Positions 20,570 through 30,595 of a stretch of DNA of 64,000 nucleotides are shown piece after piece. The translations under genes and the position numbers were made by a program. Source of the DNA: Aaosphaeria pasadenensis (lineage: Eukaryota > Ascomycota > Dothideomycetes > Pleosporales); assembly GCA_022813625.1 (NCBI GenBank), contig JAKLMB010000012.1, positions 496,001 through 560,000 of the forward strand, in the 5' to 3' direction. The notes below the pieces were generated by a model. The model was not told the DNA's origin. It saw only the letters and a program-made list of their open reading frames with translations, and made no database searches. Positions within the stretch are counted from its first letter, which is position 1. Every line of letters starts with the position of its first letter.

Positions 20570-23500
20570 CTACAACGTAACAACAAAGATCGCGCAAATA
20601 CAATCTCTCACAAAATCCAAATCTTCCTGCAACTCCCTTGGCGGCTTTCCCCACGTCCAGTACTCGAACTTGATCGTCCCAGCGGCCTCATCGATGACCG
20701 GCGTCGAAGTCACCCCAATCACATGCCTCGACGGGATCCACCCATCATCAATCTGGAAATGGCTCCTCAGCACCTTGATCTTCACCGTCAGCGCGATACC
20801 ATTTGTCGACGTCTTTGTGAGCGCCCTCAATGTGGCAATGGACGGATCGGAGAAGGCGTAGTTATCCAATACAACGCTGGAGAAGAAGCCGGTGTCGTTG
20901 TACCACCCCTCCAATTCTCCGTTGGACGTGCTCGTGGCGATACTCTCGTCCGGATCACCCTCAAAGTCAATAAACCAGTTCGTACTGTCGCGGACACTGC
21001 ACATGACCATCCAGTCGGCCTGCGGCGGCACAATCTGGATGTTACTATTGGCAAAGATGGCGCTATAGTCGGCATTCCGCAAATCGTCGCCAGGACGAAC
21101 ATTTAGTCTGCCGAGACTGGCCTGGCCCATTCCGAATAAGGTCTTTGCAAAGTCGGCGGTCTCTTGAGGTTTCAACGTGAAGCAATGGAAGAAGAAGGCC
21201 CCGGCGGTGCAAAGCCCGACAGAGCCTTGGTTGAAGCACCAGGAATCTGCTTTCAAGACGTCAATGTGCGGGAGCACCTCGTCTTGATTCAGCTTCGGCC
21301 ATGCTTTGCGCTGGTTCAGGACTTGGTTCGGCGGTGGTTGGTTAGCCGTGCCGAGGATCGTGCCGGCCATGTCGGTAGCCTTATTAAGAACATTGGAAAG
21401 GACGTCGTCGCCACCGATCGCGCTTCGGGCGGCGGGGTTTTGTGAGAAGCCGAATCCTGCTGGAGTAGCACCATTCACCGCCGCCTGTGGTCCAGAACTA
21501 GGGGTGCCGCCAGCAGAACCTCCTGAGCCACCTCCTATGGCCGGGTCAACTCCACCACGCTGGCCGCCAGAACCTGTCGTACCTGGACCTCCTTGCGTTT
21601 TGTCAAAGTAGTTGATCAGCGCTCCCTTGCCAGAGTTTGACGCAGAGCCTCCCGATCCACCACCGCCTCCGAGTGGAACGCGCGTATACATAGACGCAGC
21701 GGTCTTCGCCAGGTCCGTAATCATATTAGCAGCGGTTTTCTGCCGTTCCGTAGTTGCCTGCAACTGAGACTGCAGGTTCTGGCTCGCAGTCTGGCCAGCG
21801 GCAGCAGCTCCTTGCTGTGTGCCTTGCAGCGCAGCTTGCGTGAGCCCGATAGTGGCAGCTAAGCCGCTCTGGTCACGGAACATGTTGCCATTCTGGATTG
21901 CTGCCAGAAGAGCAGCAGTACCGACCGGGTCTGGCAGAGCTGATGGAACTTGTTGGCTGATGATCGGGTTGTCGAGCTGGCCAGGAGCTAGATCTTCTTG
22001 CGTTGCACGGGTGCCTGTCCTGATCGCCGCGATCTCCGTCGGTTGAAGCGGGATTGGCGATTCCTGCGAGAATATTAGCGGTTCTGTCGTAGTAGTATAT
22101 GTATGGGATTGCTGCACTTGCCTTCCAGTCCCAGAAGCGAGAGATATCCAGCTTCTCCGCACAATTCGCCCTACCAAGTACTGCTTCGGCAAAAACGCCA
22201 CCCGACCCTAACGGTACCACATCATTTGTCGTATACCCCACTTCAATGTGATGGTCCACGAGGAACTGTGTCCAGGTAGGATCGACGTCGTCTTCGGGGT
22301 AAGACTTGATGTTCGTCGTGAAAGCAAGGTAGTTGCCAACGTAGCGTACCGGTCGAGGGTTGATGATCTGCGTGATAGGCACCACTTTCTCTCCGAGCTT
22401 GTAGCCGTAACCAGAGAGCACGAGAGCTAGATCGGTGGCATCCAATGATCTGAACACAACTTGCGAGTAATACATGCGATTGGCCATGAGATGTTTCGTG
22501 ATATCGCTGTTGATGCCGCCCGGAGAGACGTTGACCACGGGGGCCTCCGCTGCATTCCGTGGAACGACAACAGTGGGTAGCTTGACTGGGACAATTATGC
22601 CTCCCCGATTGACCGTTAACGTGATCGTAGCATCGTACTTCGTATCTGGAGAGCTGCCGTGGATGACAATTCGGGACAGATCCCTCATATGGATGGCGTC
22701 GACATCTTGTCCAGGTCCAAAGTCCGTAATGGTTTCCTCCGTGGTCGAGACTTTAAAACCAGCTTTAACTGGATGCGCAGCGGCGAAGTTACCCTCGACT
22801 GTTGCCCCCTCAATCACACAGTCTGCGGGCAAATTGATCGCAGTCGTCGTGGGCCGCAGGATTTGGCTTCCGAAAAGGTTTGAAAGCCTCGAGACATGGT
22901 CCTGATCCCAGAGGAACTTGTTTGTCTGCATAATAATTGGAAGCCCATGGCTCAGTGACGGCGCGAAGGAAGCGAATCTTGCAGGCCTAGCAATTTCCGC
23001 TGCTGTCACTATAGGTGAAGATGGTTGGTCGCTCGTCTCTGTCTCCGAAGTACTAGGGGTGTCGGGCGTATCTCCTGTAGCCCGCGCAGCTCCTGGTTCT
23101 GCGGCTGGAGCTCCATCCGAATGGGCTGGCGGCTGGCTTGTTCTCGGCACTGTTGGACGAGGAAGATCTGAGCTGGCTAAGAATCTTGTACCCGCCGTCA
23201 AGCTTGACCGGGTTGCTAGCGCTTCTCTTAGCAAGTCGCCGAGCGGACGTCGGAAGATAGCAAAGGAAGTCTGCTTGACAGGATCAAGCTGAATGGTGTC
23301 CATTGTCATCATGGCTTGTCGTACCTGCGGGTTCAGCGCGGCACGAGTTAATGCGACCTGGAAGCGGCGGACGATGCTCGCATCCTCGAAGTTCGGAAGC
23401 GACAGCGGCACGAAGATGACTTGCTCGGCCTTAGCCAGTCGAACTTCAACGCGAAAGATCTGCACGACTTCGTAATAGTTGATCGAAAGCGCATGCGAAT

Positions 23501-24845
23501 GGTTATAATTTGCAATTACTGCTCAATTAACACTTGCTGGCCTATCCGAGCGTAACGCATCACTCACCTCGAGTGCTGACATTCTCGTGCTCTGACTGGG
23601 AGACTTCCTTGACGACAGAGGCACGCTTGTTTCGGCTGCCGTGGGCATGTTGATGTGTGCGATCATTGATGTTCTGCACTGCCTGCGTTGACACCTCCTT
23701 GTTTCCGAACGTAGCTGAAAATGAATCGGAATGCACATCTGAGGACGAGTTGCTGTTTGTACTACCTTCGGCGAAACTGGGTCCCCCAAAAACAGCCCCC
23801 AGAAGACCTCCAGATGCTTCGGCGGATGTGGAAACACCCGAGGACTCCGATGTTGCGTTGGTGTTGCTGCTTGAGAAGCCCATTTGAGCTTCCGTAGCGA
23901 CTCCATGAGTGACTTCAGCAATTGCTCGGGTGTGGTCGCTTATTTAGGCATCAGCACCTCAAGCCTTGGGAACGTAAAATCAGCTGCTTACGCATCGTTT
24001 ACAAGGTCTTCCTGCTGAGAAATATTCTCAATTTGGTTGCCGCGCTCTTTACGGCTCCAGTCAACGACCGCGACTCGAGTGCTTTCACCAGGGGCCAAAG
24101 TAGCAGAGTGCAGTAAATGGCCGAGAGTGATGCCCTGAGCAAACCAAGACTGAGTAAAAGTGAGCAAGGCGCCAGTGGCGACCGTTTTGAAGCCATCCTT
24201 TTCAAGCTTTGCGAGCACATCAAGAGCTGGAGGCGTGAAATCCGGACTCAACACGTCGGTCAGCTCCCGGCCAGGGTTCTTGATTTCACCCATGTGCAGC
24301 GTTGCATATTGAACCTTCTCTATCGGGTACTCTCCGGTCTTTGGGACCAGGTCGGTGGGGAGCTCCGGATCGTACGCGGCATCAGTTTCCGGAAAGTACA
24401 GTGCTTTCAAAATCTTCGAAGCCGCTACAAATGGCGGGTAGAAGACGAGGTCGCGCACAGAAGCCACATCAAGTGCTTGGGCAATCCTGCCTGCAGCGTC
24501 CTCCGGAATCGCAGAGAGGACAATGATAGGTTCATGCTGGAGCTCCTGAAGCGATATGCCTCTTGCGTGATCAACCCGTACGAGGTCAGCAGGTGGCTTC
24601 CCGAAGCGGTACAGAGAGCTTCTAGGATCTGTCCCTCCACTGACAATCTTCTGTGCAGTAGAAAAGGCGACTGAAGTTGCAAGGTCGAAGATGGATTCAA
24701 TTCCTAAGTCGTTCAACGCCCCTTTGGCTGCATCATTGACACCGAGAAGTACATCGACGGACTGCTGAAGCACATCAATTGACGGGAGTGACTGAGCTTG
24801 ATGTTTGAGATAGGAGAAGATCTCAGCGTTTGCAACTAACCCCAT
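20570..24845 (-). CDS. Large bacterial-type protein with papain-like C-terminal region
   Basis: Four exons: 24845-23992, 23938-23568, 23518-22122 and 22063-20570, giving 1371 aa. Introns are 53, 49 and 58 nt; the last has a GC donor (AAG|GCAAGT) and a CGCTAAT branch. Start taken at ATG 24845 (context ACCATGG); an in-frame ATG at 24938 would add 31 unconserved-looking residues. Blocks in order: helical N-terminus; LAPGESTRVAVVDWSRK (about 245-260); Ser-rich stretch; NINDRTHQHAHGSRNKRASV (about 365-385); VIANYNHSHALSINYYEVVQ (from 409); beta-rich middle; GGVFAEAVLGRANCAEKLDI just before the last junction; Ala/Gln-rich helix; Gly/Ser-rich linker (about 1000-1110); and a C-terminal region with FNQGSVGLCTAGAFFFHC (C1159), SRHVIGVTS (H1321) and YWTWGKP. 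C-to-H spacing and WTWG after the His resemble C1 papain-type peptidases. I recall the central blocks from uncharacterised bacterial proteins. No function is claimed. Confidence 0.8.
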
Positions 24846-25229
24846 GGTATCTGTCTGCAGACTACTATCATCAGATTTGAGTCGACCGTGCGAAAGGAGA
24901 GCTGAAGGCCCGGAGTGCGAACAAAGAGAATATATCATGAAAGAGGCACTCGTCCCTTTTCCTTGATGCCAAGGACTATACTACCACTGGTCATGGCTTG
25001 CGTCAGGTTCGGTTGCCAGTCCATGGATCTTCGATCCTCGCTGCACGCAGCCCCGCAGCGGGCGCGAATGATCAACTGTGGTTCGCGACAAGGTAAGACG
25101 GTCCATGGTCGGTTTGTGTGAGGCTGCCTCCGCTCCTACTTACCCCAACCCCCGTCGCCTGAGGCTGAGAAGTGGGCTGGTCTAGGCCGTTCGAAGTAAA
25201 TTCCTGGGGACTGATAATCACATGTTTTG

Positions 25230-25410
25230 AGTGTACACGTGACCTAGAGAATTATAATCAATTATTAGCTATTATACTTAGGTTAGCCACAAATTCAAAA
25301 ACTCTTATTAGTATATCATAAAATTAAAAAGTAATAATAATATACTTAAGTTTTTTAAAGATTAGCTATAGCTATACTTCTATAATATTTGTATAGAAGG
25401 ACGTATTTAG
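25230..25410. repeat. AT-rich stretch, possible RIP-mutated transposon relic
   Basis: Almost pure A/T with many TA steps (TTATTAGCTATTATACTTA, AAATTAAAAAGTAATAATAA, TTAGCTATAGCTATAC) in an otherwise balanced sequence. This texture is what repeat-induced point mutation leaves in old fungal transposon copies. No terminal repeats or coding remnant can be named, so the origin is inference. Confidence 0.5.
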
Positions 25411-26014
25411 TAGAATCCATAGGAAAGTCTCAGATTATTGGAGTACCATTCTAGCTTAAGACAGGTTCGAAGTCTAAGTACCTATGATTTTGTCCGCTGC
25501 AGGGGTTGTTCCGTTGCAAAGGGATATACGTTAGAGAATCTAGTGTGAACAGCAGTCATACCCAAAAAAGTGTCTTCCCACTTCCAAGAGTTGTTCCGAC
25601 TCCGTAACCAATCGTGGAATCGTAGATACACATCCATCTACCAGTATATTTTCACTTGTGATGCGATAGCCGAAAAGACTGTGTGATGTTACACGTTCAA
25701 CCATCCAATCTGTCACTTCTGTACTCTCCACATGTTGGAATATCTATTTAATATTTTTCGTAGCCTAGAAGCTCAAAACTTGGCCCTTTTCTGTACACAA
25801 TGTTCACTCTCTTCATTATTTGACTTTCTGACTTGCTGATTTATTGCAGCTCTCAAGAGCTGTGAAGTTTTGGGATGTAGTACACAAGCTATGACATTGT
25901 ACACGTTGGTTAACAACGCATGTGTTGACATTGTCTTTGTTGAGTCAGTATATTGCAAGTCATGGTGCTATATGACTGTCATCTTGGAAGACAACTACTG
26001 ACGGTTTTAAATTA

Positions 26015-26114
26015 GAGGTACACTCATATATCTTGACTGGAGGTACACTCGTATATGTTGACTGGAAGTACACTCATACCTGTTGACCAGAGGAACACTC
26101 ACATCTGTCGACTC
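26015..26114 (+). repeat. 25-bp tandem repeat, four copies
   Basis: Copies at 26015-26039, 26040-26064, 26065-26089 and 26090-26114. The unit is GAGGTACACTCATATATC followed by TTGACTG. The first two copies differ at two positions and divergence grows toward the gene. The array ends 63 bp before the ATG of the 226-aa gene, so it lies in the promoter or 5' leader. Confidence 0.9.
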
Positions 26115-26177
26115 AACACACTCATCCATCCGCAACCCAACACCCTACGACTCCTAAGAAAAACCCAGTCACCCAAA

Positions 26178-26858
26178 ATGGAGGACCATAAAAGACTCAC
26201 CATCAAGTCCCTCAAACCCTCCCGATCCCTCAACTTCCTCAATCGAGAATACCTCTCATCAAAACTATCCCTCTCAAACCGCCATTCCAACCCCCCAAAA
26301 CCCTCCCCCAACCCACCACCCACCATAACAATATCAACCCAAACCACACCCCCCCTCCCCCTCCGCCCAAGTCTCAAAGAACACCCCTCCGCATCCTCGG
26401 AAGCAAAGGAAACAAAGCGAAACTCATTCGTCTCGTTCGTCGACAGCATCAGCTCCAACACAAGCTCTAAGGCCAGCAGCTCTAAGAAGCTCACCAAAAA
26501 GCGCCCCGCCTCCATGGCAATGGCGTCTTCATCGTCGACAGCAAACCTCCTCGAAGATAACCCAGAGTACGCCACGGCGAATTTCGTTGGTGGAATGGTC
26601 GCCAGAGAAGAGAGGGAGGGAATCGAGGCCTTGAAGAATCTGGACCCGGTTAGGAGTATCGTCGGGAAAGAACAGCGGGCGGGGGTCGAGGCTGTGAAGA
26701 ATCTGGATCCGGTGAGGGATAAGGAGAGGCAGGTGAAGAGGGAATATGAGGTGAAGGTGAGGGAGGATAGGGAGAGGACGGAGCAGTTGGATGAGAAGTT
26801 TAGGACTGAGGAGGTGTGTGAGGAGGAGAGTGAGAAGAGGAAGGGGAGGCAGTTTTGA
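26178..26858 (+). CDS. Hypothetical charged protein with a 21-residue tandem repeat, 226 aa
   Basis: A single exon from ATG 26178 (context AAAATGG). N-terminal basic stretch (MEDHKRLTIKSLKPSRSLNF), then Pro/Ser/Thr-rich disorder with KRNSFVSFVDS, then a highly charged half likely to be helical. Two adjacent 21-residue units, encoded at 26598-26660 and 26661-26723, share the core EALKNLDPVR / EAVKNLDPVR. The C-terminus is Glu/Arg/Lys-rich, coiled-coil-like. No signal peptide or membrane segment. I do not recognise the family. An antisense frame of 292 codons covers the same bases but reads as Ser/Leu/Arg low complexity and is rejected. Confidence 0.6.
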   Translation: MEDHKRLTIKSLKPSRSLNFLNREYLSSKLSLSNRHSNPPKPSPNPPPTITISTQTTPPLPLRPSLKEHPSASSEAKETKRNSFVSFVDSISSNTSSKASSSKKLTKKRPASMAMASSSSTANLLEDNPEYATANFVGGMVAREEREGIEALKNLDPVRSIVGKEQRAGVEAVKNLDPVRDKERQVKREYEVKVREDRERTEQLDEKFRTEEVCEEESEKRKGRQF

Positions 26859-26994
26859 GGGCTGTCGGCGAGGATGTAGGGGTGTGGGATTCTTGAGGGA
26901 GATGCAGGGAGGTGGTTGTTGAAGTCGAGATTAGAGTGTATAGTGTTCGTGGTGGAATATGGTGTTGGGGTTATCATTATTAATCACAATATTC

Positions 26995-27000
26995 AATAAA
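26995..27000 (+). terminator. AATAAA-type polyadenylation hexamer
   Basis: AATAAA in TTCAATAAAGAATT, 137 nt after the stop codon of the 226-aa gene, in AT-rich DNA. A plausible 3'-end signal for that transcript. Confidence 0.4.
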
Positions 27001-27529
27001 GAATTAAAAGGTCCCTATAAGAGATTTATCAATTGGTCTTGTGAAAATATGTGGGTGATGAAGCTGGAAAACGTTGTATATTAGAAAAGCGCATGGCGGA
27101 ACAATATACATAAAGTCATCTAAGCGTGCGTTAAAATCAATGTGCCTACCGTGGTGGACTTCCGTCTGAAGCTTATCATGCATTATTTTACTAAGAAAAC
27201 CATAAAGTCAATAGAATTATAGCATAGTCTCAAAAGACATTGTAGTTACTACTCCCTCTGCCTTTATTGTACAGATTGTATCTACTAGCGAACTATCGAG
27301 CTTTAAAGAAACTGTCAGTGTCCAACTGCATTACACATAGCTAGGTGGAGTGGAGGAAGATATATTGAACCTATCGTAGTTCAGTTTAATTTGAAGTTAC
27401 TTGATTCCTTCCGTCAGAGTAGGTACATTGCATAATTCTTTTCGATTATGTAAGGTGAGAACATTGTTGGGTTAGCCACAAATCACTGGCATCGTTTGAG
27501 GAAAGCCATCTTTGTGGCGAGACCGATCA

Positions 27530-27697
27530 GAAGGTCAAATTTCAAATTTAACGTTAAATTAGACCTATTTTGAAAGTCATAATATAATTCAAAGCCATAT
27601 TTTGAAGTCATATTTTGAAGTCATTGCGGGCCCATAAGGAAAGGCATATCGAAAGGTCATCTAAAAGTCATCTTCAAAAGTCACATTTCAAAGTCAT
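27530..27697. repeat. Degenerate AAGTCAT array
   Basis: About ten scattered units of (A)AAGTCAT or AAGGTCAT with variable spacing. Two perfect adjacent 13-mers TATTTTGAAGTCA lie at 27598-27610 and 27611-27623. It has no coding sense. Confidence 0.75.
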
Positions 27698-28899
27698 GAA
27701 AGCAATACTGCCTGTCATATGTATCTGCCGAGTAGAGCAAAGGTTCATAAACCATGAATCACCACAGCATACAAAAGCAGCATTTCTCTCGCTGTTCAAC
27801 CACCATCACCAAAACATCCTCACCTTCCAATTCGTTACCACGCACTTTTGCACTCCACAGCGAAGAATATAGAAAGCTCACGCACATCCAGCAACACCAT
27901 TCCGACCTCGACACCATATGCGGCCGATGAGTCGATAGTCGTAATAATTTGATAAGATTGGGCTTTCTCTTTTATTCTCTTTATTGTTGTCTCTGTTGTT
28001 TCATCTGTTGTTTGTTTCCTTTTCTCCTTTTTCATGTCGTCGTCTGTGTTCATTTCTCTCTTATCTTCTGAATTTGTTTTCTTTTTCTATCTGTTTTCTC
28101 TTACTGTCTCTTCCCTACTGTCTTCTGTATTGTTATATTCTCCTCTCTTCCTTCTTTCTCTTTTCCAAGAATAAAGACATCTCTCTCATTCCCACCCCTT
28201 TCCCCCAAAACACGTCAGTGAACTTGTAAACTGAACGAGTAAAACACACAGGACAGTGATTTAGTTGAGTGATGCAAGCCCGGACATCAGTCTTAGTGAT
28301 GAGAGAGGCACCAAGAAATGCTTATTAGACAGAGATGATGGTAGTCCTGTGATGGAGTTGTATCATTTTCGCCAAATTCATGCAACTGATTTAATCAGGA
28401 GAACAGGACCGGTAAGAGGCTGTCTAGATGCGTCGTCTCCATGAGAACTAGAGAGTCCCCTTGAAATATCACAGCGGGATTATGGAATACCACAGAAGCG
28501 TCCAAGTGTGCGTGTCGTGGAGAGCAGTATTTCCGGGTGACCTCAGGGTCATAAGTTGAAAGCAGATGAATGGTAAGATTATGTAATGACATGGGAAATA
28601 GTAAGGATTGCATAAACTTTGGAGTCGAGAGGAAATGAGAATGACAAAGGAAATCCGATAGGAACGCGCTCGAATGCAACCAAGAACCACGTGTCGCCAT
28701 CTGAGCTTTCCATCAGCCTGGCCCTGAGACTCACAAAAAAGGACATAGGAAAAAAAGTCCCAATAGAACGCCCGCTCTTGATATCTCAACAAGTAAATGC
28801 CGCAAATGCCTTCCCCCGGTACCTCACAAAAGAAACTGTTCAGACGGAAATCATCGATCGCTTCCGCTGCCGCGACTACCAAGCTTCCAAGCCTCCTAT

Positions 28900-29340
28900 T
28901 CAAGAGAACGACACGAACTTGGGGTCCCTTGGGATTCCATCGGCGCCGATACCCTCCCTCTTGAACCGATCCTGCATATACAGCCTCCTGGCCTCGTCGA
29001 AGTTGACACCCCTCCTCTTCATGATCCTCTGCACCTCCTTCTTCGCCGCCCCGTCCAATCCTTGTCGAGAATCGCCGGATTCGACGTTTCCAGTGAGATC
29101 GAACGCCGAGGAAGTTAGGCCGGCTTCTATATCATCGCGGAATGAGGTGGGAAGTCGAGTGTACAAGGGGCCTGGGATGTATGTTGGAACGCGATGAAGC
29201 CAGAGGTGTCGAGTAAGGTAGAGAGCTGGATTAGGTGTTAGTATAGGTCTCACTATAATACCCGGACAAAGAAGTACGGAATACATACCAGTCGCAAGAA
29301 CGCAGGAGAATAGAATCGAGGAGTAGAGTACGTAGCCCAT
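28900..29340 (-). CDS. Small single-pass membrane protein, conserved-looking, 125 aa
   Basis: Two exons, 29340-29289 and 29225-28900. The 63-nt intron has GTATGT, a perfect ATACTAACAC branch and CAG. The spliced start is MGYVLYSSILFSCVLATALY, a hydrophobic segment that may be a membrane anchor, followed by a basic loop (LTRHLWLHRVP). Without splicing the frame also stays open, reading through the intron, but the spliced form gives a continuous hydrophobic helix. The C-terminal half is charged and motif-like (SAFDLTGNVESGDSRQGLD, IMKRRGVNFDEARRLY, GIPRDPKFVSFS). I cannot name the family; an organelle membrane location is possible from the N-terminal anchor. No signal for function. Confidence 0.72.
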   Translation of the reverse strand: MGYVLYSSILFSCVLATGMYSVLLCPGIIVRPILTPNPALYLTRHLWLHRVPTYIPGPLYTRLPTSFRDDIEAGLTSSAFDLTGNVESGDSRQGLDGAAKKEVQRIMKRRGVNFDEARRLYMQDRFKREGIGADGIPRDPKFVSFS

Positions 29341-29892
29341 GGTGAAGACTTTGTGTAATAGAAAGACTCTTTGGTAGTATGATGGTATAGTAGAGTCGGT
29401 CTCAAGATGCTCAGTTCGCCAGCGTGGTGTATCGGAAGTCCGGATGGATGCAAGCTCCCTGCAAGTGATCGAAGACGCGGGCGCAAGCGAAAGGTACGAG
29501 TAATTAAAGTTGGTACTGGTGATGTTGAATTACGCAAGGAAACAGAGAGCAACGTGTAGGCAGCAGGCGCATGCCTTTGGGGTAGGGAGAAAGGATGGTG
29601 TTGGAGGAGGCGACGCTTTAATCGCGTTTGAGGTTCAGTCAGGCCAGTCTATCTCATAAGGCTCGGCAACCCTGCGCCCCCCAATTCACTCCGCGCGCTC
29701 GGATGCGGAAGTCGTCACCGCATGGCCCGTGCTCACATCTCGGGCTCGGGATCATCTTTTATCCATGGCGAGGCGCGCTAGACGGAATCCGGCAACGCAC
29801 ACAACGTCGATTTCGATCACTATTGTTAGTTGTTGTCAATTCCAAGCTTCGAGAAAGTCTTCACTTAAACCACATCGAATCATACCGTCGAA
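29341..29892. promoter_or_regulatory. 552-bp divergent promoter (small membrane protein / eL28)
   Basis: Short spacer between two genes that face apart, so it should carry both promoters. The sequence just before the eL28 ATG is mixed; no specific factor site is claimed. Confidence 0.5.
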
Positions 29893-30595
29893 ATGGCCAC
29901 TCTCTCGTCCGACTTGATCTGGGAGGTTACCCGTGAGTGCGAACCGATATCGAACTTCTGGGAGGATATTTGGAGGCTGATGGATAATGTTCAGGTCCCA
30001 CCAGCGCTTTCCTCGTCAAGAGGAAGCAGGCCGGCGGTGTTTCTTTCTCTCGCGACCCCTTGAACTTGAAGGGCAAGTTCAGCCGGAAGGTATGTGTGTG
30101 GAATTGGATTTTGGAAGGACATATTGCTAATTGGTGTACAGTACGAGGGTCTCGTCGCCGACAAGGTACATACCATCCGAACCTCGATCGATATACGCAA
30201 TTCGAGATATCGTGAAAAAGGGACAACGAAACTAACGATTGGATAGGCCATCGGTGTCCAGGCCGGCGAGAACGGTGGTGTCACTCTCCTCACCAAGAAG
30301 GCTGACAAGTCTCACCAACCCGCCTCCGCTATTCAGTCTGCCACTTTCCCTGCTTCCCGCTCCACCCGCAAGTACGTTTCTCGACAATCGCACAAACGAG
30401 GATCCGAAGGGTTTGGGAACTTTTACTAACATTCGCAGGACCTACGCCAACATTGTCAACGCCACCACCAAGCGCAACTACCGACCCGACCTCCGTGCCG
30501 ACGCCGTCGCCCGCGCTTCCGCCATCCGCAAGAGCCAGAAGGCCGTGAAGGCTGACAAGCCCAAGAAGGCTAGGGGTAACAAGGCCCAGGCATAA
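29893..30595 (+). CDS. 60S ribosomal protein eL28
   Basis: Five exons: 29893-29932, 29995-30089, 30142-30165, 30247-30371 and 30439-30595, giving 146 aa. Introns are 62, 52, 81 and 67 nt with canonical ends. The third exon is only 24 nt (YEGLVADK). The protein starts MATLSSDLIWEVTRPTSAFL and contains KQAGGVSFSRDPLNLKGKFS, GVTLLTKKADKSHQPAS and RKTYANIVNATTKRNYRPDL, with a Lys/Ala-rich tail. These are the hallmarks of eL28, a structural protein of the large cytosolic subunit that budding yeast lacks. An intron directly after the first few codons is common in fungal ribosomal protein genes. Convergent with the SF3b4 gene. Confidence 0.95.

Larger units (their letters stand above)
24846..26177. 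other. 1.3-kb intergenic region with AT-rich relic and tandem repeats
   Basis: Divergent between the large gene (-) and the 226-aa gene (+). It contains an AT-rich stretch (about 25230-25410) and a 25-bp tandem repeat (26015-26114), both listed separately. No intact gene seen. Confidence 0.6.
26859..28899. other. 2-kb gene-poor, AT-rich region
   Basis: No supportable coding frame. It contains the degenerate AAGTCAT array at about 27530-27697, a strong T/C-rich strand bias on the plus strand at about 27965-28210, and the 3' side of the small membrane-protein gene. Composition suggests old repeat-derived DNA. Confidence 0.55.

Noticed and set aside
25455..25485. GGTTCGAA in a small hairpin, like a tRNA T-arm
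   Set aside because: Stem has only four pairs and the loop is too long; no matching acceptor, D or anticodon arms around it.
26099..26977. 292-codon minus-strand frame over the 226-aa gene
   Set aside because: Ser/Leu/Arg composition typical of an antisense shadow; the plus frame has the duplicated unit and a good start.
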